The notes: a model not told the origin generated them from the letters alone. DNA of 9,103 bases from an uncultured Eubacteriales bacterium (GCA_905201285.1 CAJKNM010000065.1:1-9103), one strand, 5' to 3'. Positions 1 through 6,237 are shown, counted from the stretch's first letter. A program made the numbers and translations.

Positions 1-349
1 CGGCGGGGCGGTTGTTGCCCTGTCGGGTGACTTAGGCTGTGGAAAGACCGCCTTCGTCAAGGGCTTTGCTGAATATTTCGGCTGTGACGATGAGGTGTCA
101 AGTCCTACATATACTCTGGTGAACGAGTATGACGCAGAGATACCGATTTATCATTTTGACGTTTATCGGCTCAATCACCCGACTGTGGATGAGTGTGACT
201 GGCTTGACGAGTATCTTTTCGGTGACGGAATCTGTCTTATTGAATGGGCAGACAATATCAGCGAGGTTTTGCCCGATAACACAGTTTGGATAAGGTTTAG
301 AAAGCTGTCTGATGACGGCGGAAATCACAGAGAAATTACGGTTGAATGA
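1..349 (+). CDS. tsaE: tRNA threonylcarbamoyladenosine biosynthesis ATPase TsaE (5' end cut off by the window)
   Basis: TsaE is the P-loop ATPase that works with TsaB and TsaD to make N6-threonylcarbamoyladenosine (t6A37) on ANN-decoding tRNAs in the cytoplasm. The reading frame is open from base 2 and ends at the TGA at 347-349, giving 115 visible residues. The family is usually about 150, so some 35-40 N-terminal residues lie left of the window. Visible motifs in order are the Walker A loop GDLGCGKT (codons at 29-52), then SSPTYTLVNEY, HFDVYRL and the acidic segment CLIEWAD, all typical of TsaE. A GTG at 95 lies inside the conserved region, after the Walker A loop, so it is not the true start. 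tsaB follows 15 bases later, as is usual for this pathway. Identification is firm; the true start cannot be seen. Confidence 0.95.
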   Translation, partial: GGAVVALSGDLGCGKTAFVKGFAEYFGCDDEVSSPTYTLVNEYDAEIPIYHFDVYRLNHPTVDECDWLDEYLFGDGICLIEWADNISEVLPDNTVWIRFRKLSDDGGNHREITVE

Positions 350-364
350 TTTGGAGATGTACAT

Positions 365-1072
365 ATGAATATATTCGGGATAGACACCTGTTGTATGGCG
401 GCAACCGCCGCGGTTATAACCGATGACAGACTTGCGGCACAGGTGGTTCAGAACAACAAAAAAACTCACTCTCAGAAGATTATGCCTATGATAGAATTTA
501 TGCTGAGAGAGGCGGATATGTCGGTCAATGATATAGATTGCTTTGCGGCGGCGACGGGCCCGGGGTCGTTCACCGGGGTTCGTATAGGCGTCAGCACGGT
601 TAAAGCACTTGCTCATGCGGTTGATAAGCCTTGTGCGGCGGTTTCAACCCTTCACGCCCTCGCAAACAATACGGCGTGCTTTGACGGAATTATATGTCCT
701 ATCCTCGACGCAAGACGCGGACAAGTGTATAATGCACTGTTTAATGGCGGAAGTATGGAAAGAATGACAGGCGACAGGGCAATTTCAATGGCGAAGCTTT
801 GCGAAGAACTTAAAGAAACGGATGGGAAAATAATCTTCCTCGGTGACGGAGTTTCGGTTTTTGAGGATGAAATAAAAAAGGAACTCGGCGGCCGTGCGGA
901 ATTTGCACAGCGTATGCAGAGAATGAATCTTGCGGCCTCGGTAGCGGAAATCGGCTATGAAAAATTCATACGCGGAGATGTCTGTGGTTATGCCGAGCTG
1001 AAGCCGGATTATCACCGACTTTCGCAGGCGGAGCGAGAGAGAAACGAGAGAATGGGAGTACGAGCCGAATGA
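365..1072 (+). CDS. tsaB: tRNA threonylcarbamoyladenosine biosynthesis protein TsaB
   Basis: TsaB is the catalytically inactive ASKHA-fold partner that dimerises with TsaD and recruits TsaE during t6A synthesis. The 235-residue protein has the usual length. It starts NIFGIDT, the family's first beta strand, and carries the hallmark TGPGSFTGVRIG at residues 64-75, the LDARRGQVYNALF segment at 114-126, and a C-terminal ELKPDYHRLSQAERE that matches the conserved family tail. A GGAG at 353-356 sits 8 bases before the ATG. The gene lies 15 bases after tsaE and its last four bases (ATGA, 1069-1072) overlap a possible start of the carboxypeptidase gene, which suggests translational coupling. In many bacteria rimI and tsaD come next; here they do not, so tsaD must be elsewhere. 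After IDT the usual Ser is replaced by Cys-Cys, which should matter little in a non-catalytic subunit. Confidence 0.95.
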   Translation: MNIFGIDTCCMAATAAVITDDRLAAQVVQNNKKTHSQKIMPMIEFMLREADMSVNDIDCFAAATGPGSFTGVRIGVSTVKALAHAVDKPCAAVSTLHALANNTACFDGIICPILDARRGQVYNALFNGGSMERMTGDRAISMAKLCEELKETDGKIIFLGDGVSVFEDEIKKELGGRAEFAQRMQRMNLAASVAEIGYEKFIRGDVCGYAELKPDYHRLSQAERERNERMGVRAE

Positions 1073-2571
1073 AAGGAAATCGAATGAAGATAAATTTTAA
1101 AAGAGCTTTTGCGGCGGCTCTGGCCGCAATGGCAATACTTACTTTTACCTCAGCGCCGGCAGGAATAGCTGTCGCGGTCGGAAATTCAACCTCGGCAGGC
1201 GACACACAAAACAGCGGCAGCGACGGGAATAAAACCGATAACACCGGCAACACATCAACTGAAAATAAAAACGACAAGACCGAGAAACAGCCGTCAAACC
1301 CCGAGCGCAAGCCGGGCGAGAAGCCTCAGCTCGGCGAGGGAGAAACCGGAATATTGGTTGACGCGTCCTCGGGCAACACGCTTTTTGAAGCGGATGCAAA
1401 CAAACGTATGTATCCCGCCAGCACGACAAAAATAATGACTGCGCTTCTCGCGGTTGAAGCGGTTGACCGCGGCGAGGTTTCGATGGACAGTCAGGTTGAG
1501 ATAACCCATGAGATGCTTGAGGGTTTAGACCCCGACGGAAGCAATATGGCGCTTAAAGAGGGTGAAATTCTTTCGCTTGACGCGCTTCTTAAAGGCTTGA
1601 TGATTCCTTCCGGAAATGATGCGGCGTGTGCTATCGCATATTTCATAGGCAAGAGCAAGGAAGGGTTTGTGGATATGATGAACCGTCGTGCTCAGGAACT
1701 TGGCGCAGTAAGCACACACTTTAAAAATCCTAACGGACTTCATGATGACGATCACTATACAACTGCCGCGGATATGGCGAAGATTGCCTGTGCGGCGATG
1801 AAGCTTGATAAGTTCAGAAATATCGTTGATAATGCACACATAAAGATTCCGCCGACAAATAAGACAGAGAAAGAGAGATATTATATCAACACAAACGGGC
1901 TTCTTTCGACTATGCGCTATACAAAGTATTATTATAAGGGAGCAACGGGTGTAAAGACGGGATATACCGCGAAAGCGGGGAACTGTCTTGTGTCGGCGGC
2001 GAAAAGAAACGGGATAGAGCTTATAGGCGTTATATTCGGCGGAAAGGACGTGTCGGATTCACACAAGGACAGCATCGAGATGCTTGACTGGGGCTTTGAG
2101 GAATATACGGCGGTGACGGCGCTGAAAGCCGGCGATATGCCGTGTGAGATAAAGGTTAAACAGGGCAAGGGAACAGACAACCTTACTCTTTCGGTCAAGT
2201 CATCGGTATCGGTTCTTGTTCCTAAGGGAACAAATGTCGATCAGCTTGAAATCAGGCCGAATCTTCCTGAGGCAGCATATGCACCGATTGATGCCGAGAG
2301 CGAAATAGGAACGATCTCGGTGCTTTTGAACGGAACGGAATTAGCACGCGGAATTCTGATAGCCAACAAGAGAATAGAAAGAAGTGCTTTTTGGCCGGTT
2401 ATGGCTCTGGCTGACAGACTGTGGAGCAATAAAATCACCAAAACCTTGATTTGCATAGTAATAATTTTGATTGTGTGTTGTGTTGTTGCATTTGTGTTTA
2501 CCTTTGTTACCGCCCTGCGCAGGAACATAAAAATAGCAAAACTGAGAAAAAGACACAGAAGGATAAAATAA
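1069..2571 (+). CDS. dacF: D-alanyl-D-alanine carboxypeptidase, DacF/PBP5-like, membrane anchored
   Basis: This serine-type DD-carboxypeptidase (peptidase S11) removes the terminal D-Ala from peptidoglycan stem pentapeptides outside the membrane. Numbering from 1069, the protein has 500 residues. Residues 1-38 are a signal peptide with an Ala-rich hydrophobic core. Residues 39-91 are a low-complexity N/T/S/D/K/E/G/P linker. The catalytic domain follows with all three penicillin-binding motifs: SxxK (S118-T-T-K121), SGN (181-183) and KTG (296-298). A PBP5_C-like beta domain covers roughly 348-430, then a strong transmembrane helix at about 458-482 and a basic tail (RKRHRRIK). The C-terminal anchor is a full hydrophobic helix, whereas PBP5-type enzymes usually have an amphipathic one. 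Two starts are possible: ATG 1069, overlapping tsaB, with GGGAG 10 bases upstream; or ATG 1084, with AAAGGA 6 bases upstream, giving 495 residues and still a good signal peptide. The symbol is by family and is less certain than the function. Confidence 0.93.
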   Translation: MKGNRMKINFKRAFAAALAAMAILTFTSAPAGIAVAVGNSTSAGDTQNSGSDGNKTDNTGNTSTENKNDKTEKQPSNPERKPGEKPQLGEGETGILVDASSGNTLFEADANKRMYPASTTKIMTALLAVEAVDRGEVSMDSQVEITHEMLEGLDPDGSNMALKEGEILSLDALLKGLMIPSGNDAACAIAYFIGKSKEGFVDMMNRRAQELGAVSTHFKNPNGLHDDDHYTTAADMAKIACAAMKLDKFRNIVDNAHIKIPPTNKTEKERYYINTNGLLSTMRYTKYYYKGATGVKTGYTAKAGNCLVSAAKRNGIELIGVIFGGKDVSDSHKDSIEMLDWGFEEYTAVTALKAGDMPCEIKVKQGKGTDNLTLSVKSSVSVLVPKGTNVDQLEIRPNLPEAAYAPIDAESEIGTISVLLNGTELARGILIANKRIERSAFWPVMALADRLWSNKITKTLICIVIILIVCCVVAFVFTFVTALRRNIKIAKLRKRHRRIK

Positions 2572-2609
2572 AAATATATAGCTGTATAGCAAAACGATAA
2601 AAATTTTTC

Positions 2610-2638
2610 TTGAAAAAATAAAGCTGCTATGTTATACT
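2610..2638 (+). promoter_or_regulatory. Sigma-A promoter for the 2679-6198 gene cluster
   Basis: A -35 TTGAAA (2610-2615) and a -10 TATACT (2633-2638) are separated by exactly 17 bases. The -10 is preceded by TATG plus one base, a Gram-positive extended -10 (TRTGn). Transcription would start near 2645, leaving a leader of about 35 bases that contains the AAAGGAAG ribosome binding site at 2663-2670, 8 bases before ATG 2679. No convincing terminator lies between the carboxypeptidase stop codon and this promoter, so read-through from upstream is possible. Confidence 0.82.
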
Positions 2639-2678
2639 AAGGGATAAGTGAAAGGAATTTTGAAAGGAAGAACGTTAT

Positions 2679-3140
2679 ATGGAGCAGTCTCAGAAAAAAG
2701 AAAAGGCATCCGGCGGAAGAAAGTTCCTTGCCGGGTTTGGAATATTTCTCATAATAATAGGCACATTTCTGACCGCTTTCGGAGTGTCGTTTAAGGTTAT
2801 GATGTTTCCGAGAGAAAATCCGAACAGTCAAAAGAATGCCGCAAACGAGACAGAAAGGCTTAAAACTCAGATAGAACAGCTTGAGGATGAGAATAAGCGG
2901 CTAAAAGAGGAAAATAGTATTCTCAAGGAGGGTACAACCTCAAAATCAACCGGTTCGTCAAAAAAGACGGATTCATCGAGCCAGTCAAAATCATCGAATT
3001 CATCGAGTTCAACAGGCTCAACAAGCTCAACAGGCTCGGAATCTAAATCAAAGTCAAGAGGCTCGACAGGTTCATCGGGAGCATCGAATTCATCGACAGG
3101 TTCAACAAGTTCGTCGCGGTCAGGCTCAGCAAACAGATAA
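2679..3140 (+). CDS. Unrecognised single-pass membrane protein with leucine-zipper coiled coil and Ser-rich tail
   Basis: I do not recognise a family for this 153-residue protein. It has four parts. A lysine-rich N-terminus (1-15) probably stays in the cytoplasm. A single transmembrane helix (about 16-41) has a GF-GIFLIII-G-FL core. A coiled coil (about 58-84) places L61, I65, L68, N72, L75, N79 and L82 at successive d/a positions. A tail (86-153) has about half Ser plus Thr, Gly, Asn, Lys, and no hydrophobic residues beyond one or two Ala. By the positive-inside rule the coiled coil and tail should lie outside the cell. It has its own strong promoter and a good AAAGGAAG site, and is the first gene before pyrH (53-base gap), so it appears co-transcribed with pyrH-frr-uppS-cdsA. 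The helix-then-zipper layout resembles FtsB/DivIC/FtsL, but nothing in the sequence confirms that. Automatic annotation might label the zipper bZIP, which would be misleading. Confidence 0.8.
   Translation: MEQSQKKEKASGGRKFLAGFGIFLIIIGTFLTAFGVSFKVMMFPRENPNSQKNAANETERLKTQIEQLEDENKRLKEENSILKEGTTSKSTGSSKKTDSSSQSKSSNSSSSTGSTSSTGSESKSKSRGSTGSSGASNSSTGSTSSSRSGSANR
2934..3137 (+). repeat. Low-complexity Ser/Thr/Gly-coding repeat tract
   Basis: The DNA coding for the tail of the membrane protein is built from recurring TCA, TCG, ACA and GGC/GGT codons. Three tandem 9-base units TCAACARGC lie at 3009-3035 (coding STG-STS-STG). A 15-base perfect direct repeat, CATCGAATTCATCGA, occurs at 2992-3006 and 3082-3096, offset by 90 bases (30 codons). 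Of about 33 serine codons, about 28 are TCA or TCG, four are AGC/AGT, one is TCT and none is TCC. The period of 9 and the 90-base offset keep the reading frame, so slippage or recombination would change tail length without breaking the gene. Confidence 0.85.
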
Positions 3141-3193
3141 TGTTACAAGACCTAAACAGTCTTAAAAAGATAATGTAAAGGAGATTTTCAATT

Positions 3194-3910
3194 ATGGAAC
3201 CGAAATACAAAAGAATTATGCTTAAAATCAGCGGTGAGGCTCTCGCCGGCGAAAAAGGCTTCGGCCTTGATCAAGCAACGATAGACGCGATAGCACACAA
3301 AGTCAAGGAATGTTATGATATGGGCGTGCAGATTGCTATAGTTGTCGGCGGCGGAAACTTCTGGAGAGGCCGTACCGGTGAGGGAATGGATCGTTCGCGT
3401 GCGGATCATATGGGAATGCTCGCAACGGTTATTAACTCGCTTGCTATGCTTGATGCCCTTGAACATTTGGGCGTTGAAGGAAGGGTTCAGACCGCTATTG
3501 AAATGCGTCAGATTGCTGAGCCGTATATTCGGTTAAAGGCGGCTTCACACCTTAAAAAGGGAAGGGTTGTAATCTTTGCCTGCGGTACGGGTAACCCGTT
3601 CTTCTCGACCGACACAACGGCGGCGCTTCGTGCGGCGGAAATTGATGCAGAGGTTATATTGCTCGCTAAAAAGGTTGACGGCGTATATGACAGCGACCCG
3701 AATATCAACCCGAATGCCACAAAGTTCAAGAAGCTTTCGTATATGGAGGTTTTAAACAGGAAACTCGGTGTTATGGATTCGACAGCTACATCGCTTTGTA
3801 TGGACAATAATATTCCGCTTGTTGTTTTCGGTCTTGATGACCCCGAAAATATTAAAAGAGCGGTTATGGGCGAAGAAATAGGAACATATGTTTCAAATGA
3901 AGTCCAGTAA
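3194..3910 (+). CDS. pyrH: UMP kinase PyrH
   Basis: PyrH phosphorylates UMP to UDP with ATP. It is the bacterial amino-acid-kinase-fold enzyme, normally a cytoplasmic hexamer, and feeds UTP/CTP and UDP-sugar synthesis. The 238-residue length is normal. Motifs in order: KISGEALAGE (11-20, phosphate binding), VVGGGNFWRGR (50-60), the GMDRSRADHMGMLATVIN segment (64-81, UMP binding), TGNPFFSTDTTAALRA (132-147), KKVDGVYDSDP (159-169, nucleotide binding) and LGVMDSTATSLCMDN (191-205). All are well conserved, with no missing key residue noted. An AAAGGAG site at 3177-3183, 10 bases before the ATG, supports the start. rpsB and tsf, which precede pyrH in many Firmicutes, are replaced here by the Ser-rich membrane protein gene. 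Confidence 0.98.
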   Translation: MEPKYKRIMLKISGEALAGEKGFGLDQATIDAIAHKVKECYDMGVQIAIVVGGGNFWRGRTGEGMDRSRADHMGMLATVINSLAMLDALEHLGVEGRVQTAIEMRQIAEPYIRLKAASHLKKGRVVIFACGTGNPFFSTDTTAALRAAEIDAEVILLAKKVDGVYDSDPNINPNATKFKKLSYMEVLNRKLGVMDSTATSLCMDNNIPLVVFGLDDPENIKRAVMGEEIGTYVSNEVQ

Positions 3911-3939
3911 GAGAAACGGAATTTTTTGATTTTATATAA

Positions 3940-3972
3940 TCTCTTATCATTTCTAATCACGGAGATAAGAGA
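3940..3972 (+). promoter_or_regulatory. Inverted repeat in the pyrH-frr gap, possible frr leader hairpin
   Basis: TCTCTTATC (3940-3948) and GATAAGAGA (3964-3972) form a perfect 9-base-pair stem with a 15-base loop, inside the 107-base gap between the pyrH stop and the preferred frr start. A second copy of TAAGAGA, overlapping the pyrH stop codon (3908-3914), could pair with the same central TCTCTTA, so two hairpins compete for one arm. No U-tract follows, so it does not look like a terminator. A role in mRNA processing or frr expression is only a guess. Confidence 0.45.
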
Positions 3973-4005
3973 AAAACTATATTTATGTCGCAAAAGGCGG
4001 CGGAT

Positions 4006-4011
4006 AAGGAG
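4006..4011 (+). promoter_or_regulatory. Ribosome binding site that decides the frr start
   Basis: AAGGAG lies 6 bases before ATG 4018, an ideal Shine-Dalgarno arrangement. The in-frame ATG at 3985 has no comparable site within 15 bases; the nearest GGAG is at 3961-3964, 20 bases away and inside the hairpin arm. This favours the shorter frr product. Confidence 0.7.
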
Positions 4012-4017
4012 ACTATT

Positions 4018-4560
4018 ATGCAGAAAACAGAAAGTAAGATGAATAAGGCAATAGCTTCGCTTGAGTCGGATTATGCTTCGATTCGTGCAGGGCGCGCAAA
4101 CCCCGCGATACTCGATAAGGTTACGGTTGAATATTATGGTGCACAGACACCGCTTGCACAGGTCGGAACAATATCTGTTCCCGAGGCAAGAACGATTATC
4201 ATTCAGCCGTGGGATGCCGGAATTTTAAAAGATATTGAAAAGGCAATTTTAAGTTCTGACATCGGAATAAACCCAAATAATGACGGCAGGGTTATTCGTC
4301 TTAACTTCCCGCCGCTCACAGAGGAGCGCAGAAAGGAACTCAAAAAGAGTATTTCAAAGCGCGGTGAAGAGGCAAAGGTTGCTGTCAGAAATATCAGACG
4401 TGATTCTATCGATGAATTCAAAAAACAGAAGAAGAACAACGAAATCACAGAGGATGATTTAAAAGACCTTGAAGACAAGATTCAGAAGATTACCGATAAG
4501 TTTATAAAACAGATAGAGGATATTACCACTGACAAGGAAAAAGAAATTATGGAAGTTTAA
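4018..4560 (+). CDS. frr: Ribosome recycling factor
   Basis: RRF splits post-termination ribosomes together with EF-G, releasing mRNA and tRNA. From ATG 4018 the product is 180 residues; from the in-frame ATG 3985 it would be 191. The family norm is about 185, so length does not decide; the ribosome binding site favours 4018. Conserved blocks are SIRAGRANPAILDKVTVEYYGAQTPLAQ, the VPEARTIIIQPWD segment, LSSDIGINPNNDGRVIRLNFPPLTEERRKEL, KVAVRNIRRDS and the C-terminal KEKEIMEV, all close to Gram-positive RRFs. The RxGR region (RAGRANP), important for rRNA contact, is intact. It lies downstream of pyrH and 15 bases upstream of uppS, the usual Firmicute order. A hairpin in the 107-base gap before it may influence expression. 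Confidence 0.97.
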   Translation: MQKTESKMNKAIASLESDYASIRAGRANPAILDKVTVEYYGAQTPLAQVGTISVPEARTIIIQPWDAGILKDIEKAILSSDIGINPNNDGRVIRLNFPPLTEERRKELKKSISKRGEEAKVAVRNIRRDSIDEFKKQKKNNEITEDDLKDLEDKIQKITDKFIKQIEDITTDKEKEIMEV

Positions 4561-4575
4561 TTCCGGGTGGTGTGA

Positions 4576-5337
4576 ATGTTTTTCAAAAAAAAGACCGAGA
4601 ATACAGACAGACCTGTTTTAAAAAAACAACTTGATATGTCGCGTATTCCTAAACATATAGGAATAATTATGGACGGGAACGGCAGGTGGGCAAAGCGCCG
4701 TGGCTTACCCCGAAGCGCCGGGCACAGAGAGGGTGCAAAAACTCTTGAAAAGATTATGGACTGTTGTATATCGCTGGGCGTTGAGGTTCTGACCGCGTAT
4801 GCGTTTTCAACCGAGAATTGGAGTCGTCCCAAAGAAGAAGTTTCGGCATTGATGGAGCTTCTTTACAGCTATTTGATGAGTGCCGAAAAAAGATTTGCCG
4901 AAAAGAATGTCAGGTTTATAGTCAGCGGTGACGTTTCAAAATTCAGTGATAAGCTTCAATCGGCAATAAAGCACGCGATAGATGTAACAAAGGAAGGTAA
5001 GGCAATCACGGTAAACCTTGCACTGAATTACGGCGGCCGCGATGAGATAGTTCGGGCGGCACGCAGAATAAGCACAGATGTAAAAGAGGAAAAAATAAAT
5101 CCGCTTGATATAGATGAAGCGTTATTTTCTTCGTACTTAGATACCGCTGGACTTCCCGAGGTGGATTTGATTATACGCCCGAGCGGTGAATTGAGGCTGT
5201 CGAATTTCATGCTTTGGCAGGCTGCGTATGCCGAATTTTGGTTCAGTGATATATGCTGGCCCGATTTCACCGAGAAGGATATGAAAGCGGCAATTATTTC
5301 GTATCAAAGCAGAGACAGACGTTTCGGAGCGGTTTAA
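4576..5337 (+). CDS. uppS: Isoprenyl transferase, undecaprenyl diphosphate synthase
   Basis: This cis-prenyltransferase extends farnesyl-PP with isopentenyl-PP to make undecaprenyl-PP, the lipid carrier for peptidoglycan and other wall polymers. The 253-residue protein shows the family motifs in order: HIGIIMDGNGRWAKRRGLPRSAGH (27-50, with catalytic Asp33 and the phosphate-binding GNGRWA), AYAFSTENWSRP (74-85), NYGGRDEI (151-158) and RPSGELRLSNFMLWQAAYAEF (201-221). In the last motif the usual RT(S/G)GE is RPSGE, Pro replacing Thr; the other key residues (R, GE, R, SNF) are present. The ATG at 4576 has only a weak GGGTGG (4565-4570) upstream. Lying 15 bases after frr, it may rely on coupled translation. 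An ATG at codon 21 (4636) is a possible but less supported start. cdsA follows after 24 bases. Confidence 0.97.
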   Translation: MFFKKKTENTDRPVLKKQLDMSRIPKHIGIIMDGNGRWAKRRGLPRSAGHREGAKTLEKIMDCCISLGVEVLTAYAFSTENWSRPKEEVSALMELLYSYLMSAEKRFAEKNVRFIVSGDVSKFSDKLQSAIKHAIDVTKEGKAITVNLALNYGGRDEIVRAARRISTDVKEEKINPLDIDEALFSSYLDTAGLPEVDLIIRPSGELRLSNFMLWQAAYAEFWFSDICWPDFTEKDMKAAIISYQSRDRRFGAV

Positions 5338-5346
5338 AATTATCTG

Positions 5347-5353
5347 AAAGGAG
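5347..5353 (+). promoter_or_regulatory. Strong ribosome binding site for the GTG start of cdsA
   Basis: AAAGGAG sits 8 bases before GTG 5362. It supports a GTG start for cdsA rather than the next in-frame ATG (codon 9, 5386), which has no such site. Confidence 0.75.
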
Positions 5354-5361
5354 AGAGCAGA

Positions 5362-6198
5362 GTGAAAAAAGATTCTTCGTTAAAAATGAGAGTGCTGACA
5401 TCGGTTATCTGCGCTCCTATACTGATAATAATTTTGCTTTGCCCGTCGATTTTGGTCACGATTACAGTTATTGTGGCGTCTATGATAGGACTTTATGAAT
5501 ATTATAAGGCGGTTGGCCTGCTTGCTCATCGGGGACTCTGCGCAATGGGCATTGTTGCTGCTGTTATCATACCGATTGGGCTTATGTTAAGCATTCAAGA
5601 GACGCTGATACTTGTTTATGTATATGTGGTTGCATTATTTTTGATTATGCTGATTTATAACAAACGGGTTAAGGCGGCCGATATAGCTATGCTCCTGCTG
5701 GGAATAATTTATATTCCGTATTTTTTGTCGTATATAATTCATATTCGGTCAATGGAATTCGGAAGGTTTTTTATCTGGCTTGTATTTATTGGGGCATTTT
5801 CAACGGATACCTGTGCATATTTTGCGGGGAGAATGTTCGGCAGGCATAAGCTATGCCCGGATATAAGTCCAAAAAAGACAGTGGAAGGTGCAATCGGCGG
5901 AGTGGTCGGAGCAGGAATAATATTTGTCTTATTCGGAATTGTGGTAAATAATGTTTTTGCCGGATTTATGTGCGGGTTACGGTTTAATCTGTTGCTGTTG
6001 TTTGTTCTCGGACTGATAGCTGCGGTAGTATCCGAAATTGGTGATTTGGTTGCATCATCGATCAAACGTCAGTATGATATAAAGGATTTCGGAAATATCC
6101 TGCCGGGTCACGGAGGAATCCTTGACAGATGTGACAGTATTATACTTGTTGCACCGACGATATTTTTATTTTTGTATAATGTTCCGGTTTTGATGTAG
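5362..6198 (+). CDS. cdsA: Phosphatidate cytidylyltransferase (CDP-diglyceride synthase)
   Basis: CdsA makes CDP-diacylglycerol from phosphatidic acid and CTP, the branch point for membrane phospholipids. The 278-residue protein is highly hydrophobic, with about seven or eight membrane segments (for example near 13-48, 62-98, 107-126, 135-155, 176-200 and 208-232) and a short Lys-rich N-terminus. The family signature occupies 232-258 near the C-terminus: S-S-I-K-R, K-D, then LPGHGGILDR-C-D. It matches the CDS signature except for Cys257, where a hydrophobic residue or Thr is usual. The FSTDTCAYFAGRMFGRHKL and ISPKKTVEGAIGG segments (146-164 and 168-180) are also typical of the family. Translation starts at GTG. 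It is the last gene of the pyrH cluster: a terminator follows 11 bases after the stop, so dxr and rseP, common next genes in Firmicutes, are absent. Confidence 0.97.
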   Translation: MKKDSSLKMRVLTSVICAPILIIILLCPSILVTITVIVASMIGLYEYYKAVGLLAHRGLCAMGIVAAVIIPIGLMLSIQETLILVYVYVVALFLIMLIYNKRVKAADIAMLLLGIIYIPYFLSYIIHIRSMEFGRFFIWLVFIGAFSTDTCAYFAGRMFGRHKLCPDISPKKTVEGAIGGVVGAGIIFVLFGIVVNNVFAGFMCGLRFNLLLLFVLGLIAAVVSEIGDLVASSIKRQYDIKDFGNILPGHGGILDRCDSIILVAPTIFLFLYNVPVLM

Positions 6199-6208
6199 AA
6201 TATTAATG

Positions 6209-6237
6209 AGACTGTCGCGTCTGCGACAGTCTTTTTT
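6209..6237 (+). terminator. Rho-independent terminator after cdsA
   Basis: A perfect 10-base-pair stem AGACTGTCGC / GCGACAGTCT (6209-6218 with 6223-6232), a 4-base loop GTCT, and a run of T at 6232-6237 form a canonical intrinsic terminator 11 bases past the cdsA stop. It separates the pyrH-cdsA unit from the transporter gene. Confidence 0.95.

Noticed and set aside
98..616. 172-codon open frame on the minus strand across tsaE and tsaB
   Set aside because: It is antisense to two clearly conserved genes, has no recognisable motif and no ribosome binding site, so it is a shadow of the coding strand.
2597..2619. AT-only hairpin (TTTTTC/GAAAAA) after the carboxypeptidase gene as a terminator
   Set aside because: The stem has one G-C pair and a 2-base loop, too weak for termination, and it overlaps the -35 of the promoter at 2610.
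2934..3137. CRISPR-like or minisatellite array in the Ser-rich tract
   Set aside because: The units are short, degenerate and codon-phased within an open gene, with no regular repeat-spacer pattern.
2679..3140. Calling the Ser-rich membrane protein an FtsB/DivIC homologue or a bZIP factor
   Set aside because: Only the helix-plus-zipper layout is shared. There is no conserved FtsB/DivIC motif, no DNA-binding basic region next to the zipper, and the tail is unlike either family.
3147..3163. AAGAC/GTCTT hairpin between the Ser-rich gene and pyrH as a terminator
   Set aside because: The stem has only five pairs and is followed by A-rich rather than T-rich sequence, so read-through into pyrH is expected.
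3935..3940. TATAAT before frr as a separate frr promoter
   Set aside because: No -35-like hexamer lies 16-18 bases upstream and there is no TGn extension; it may simply be AT-rich spacer.
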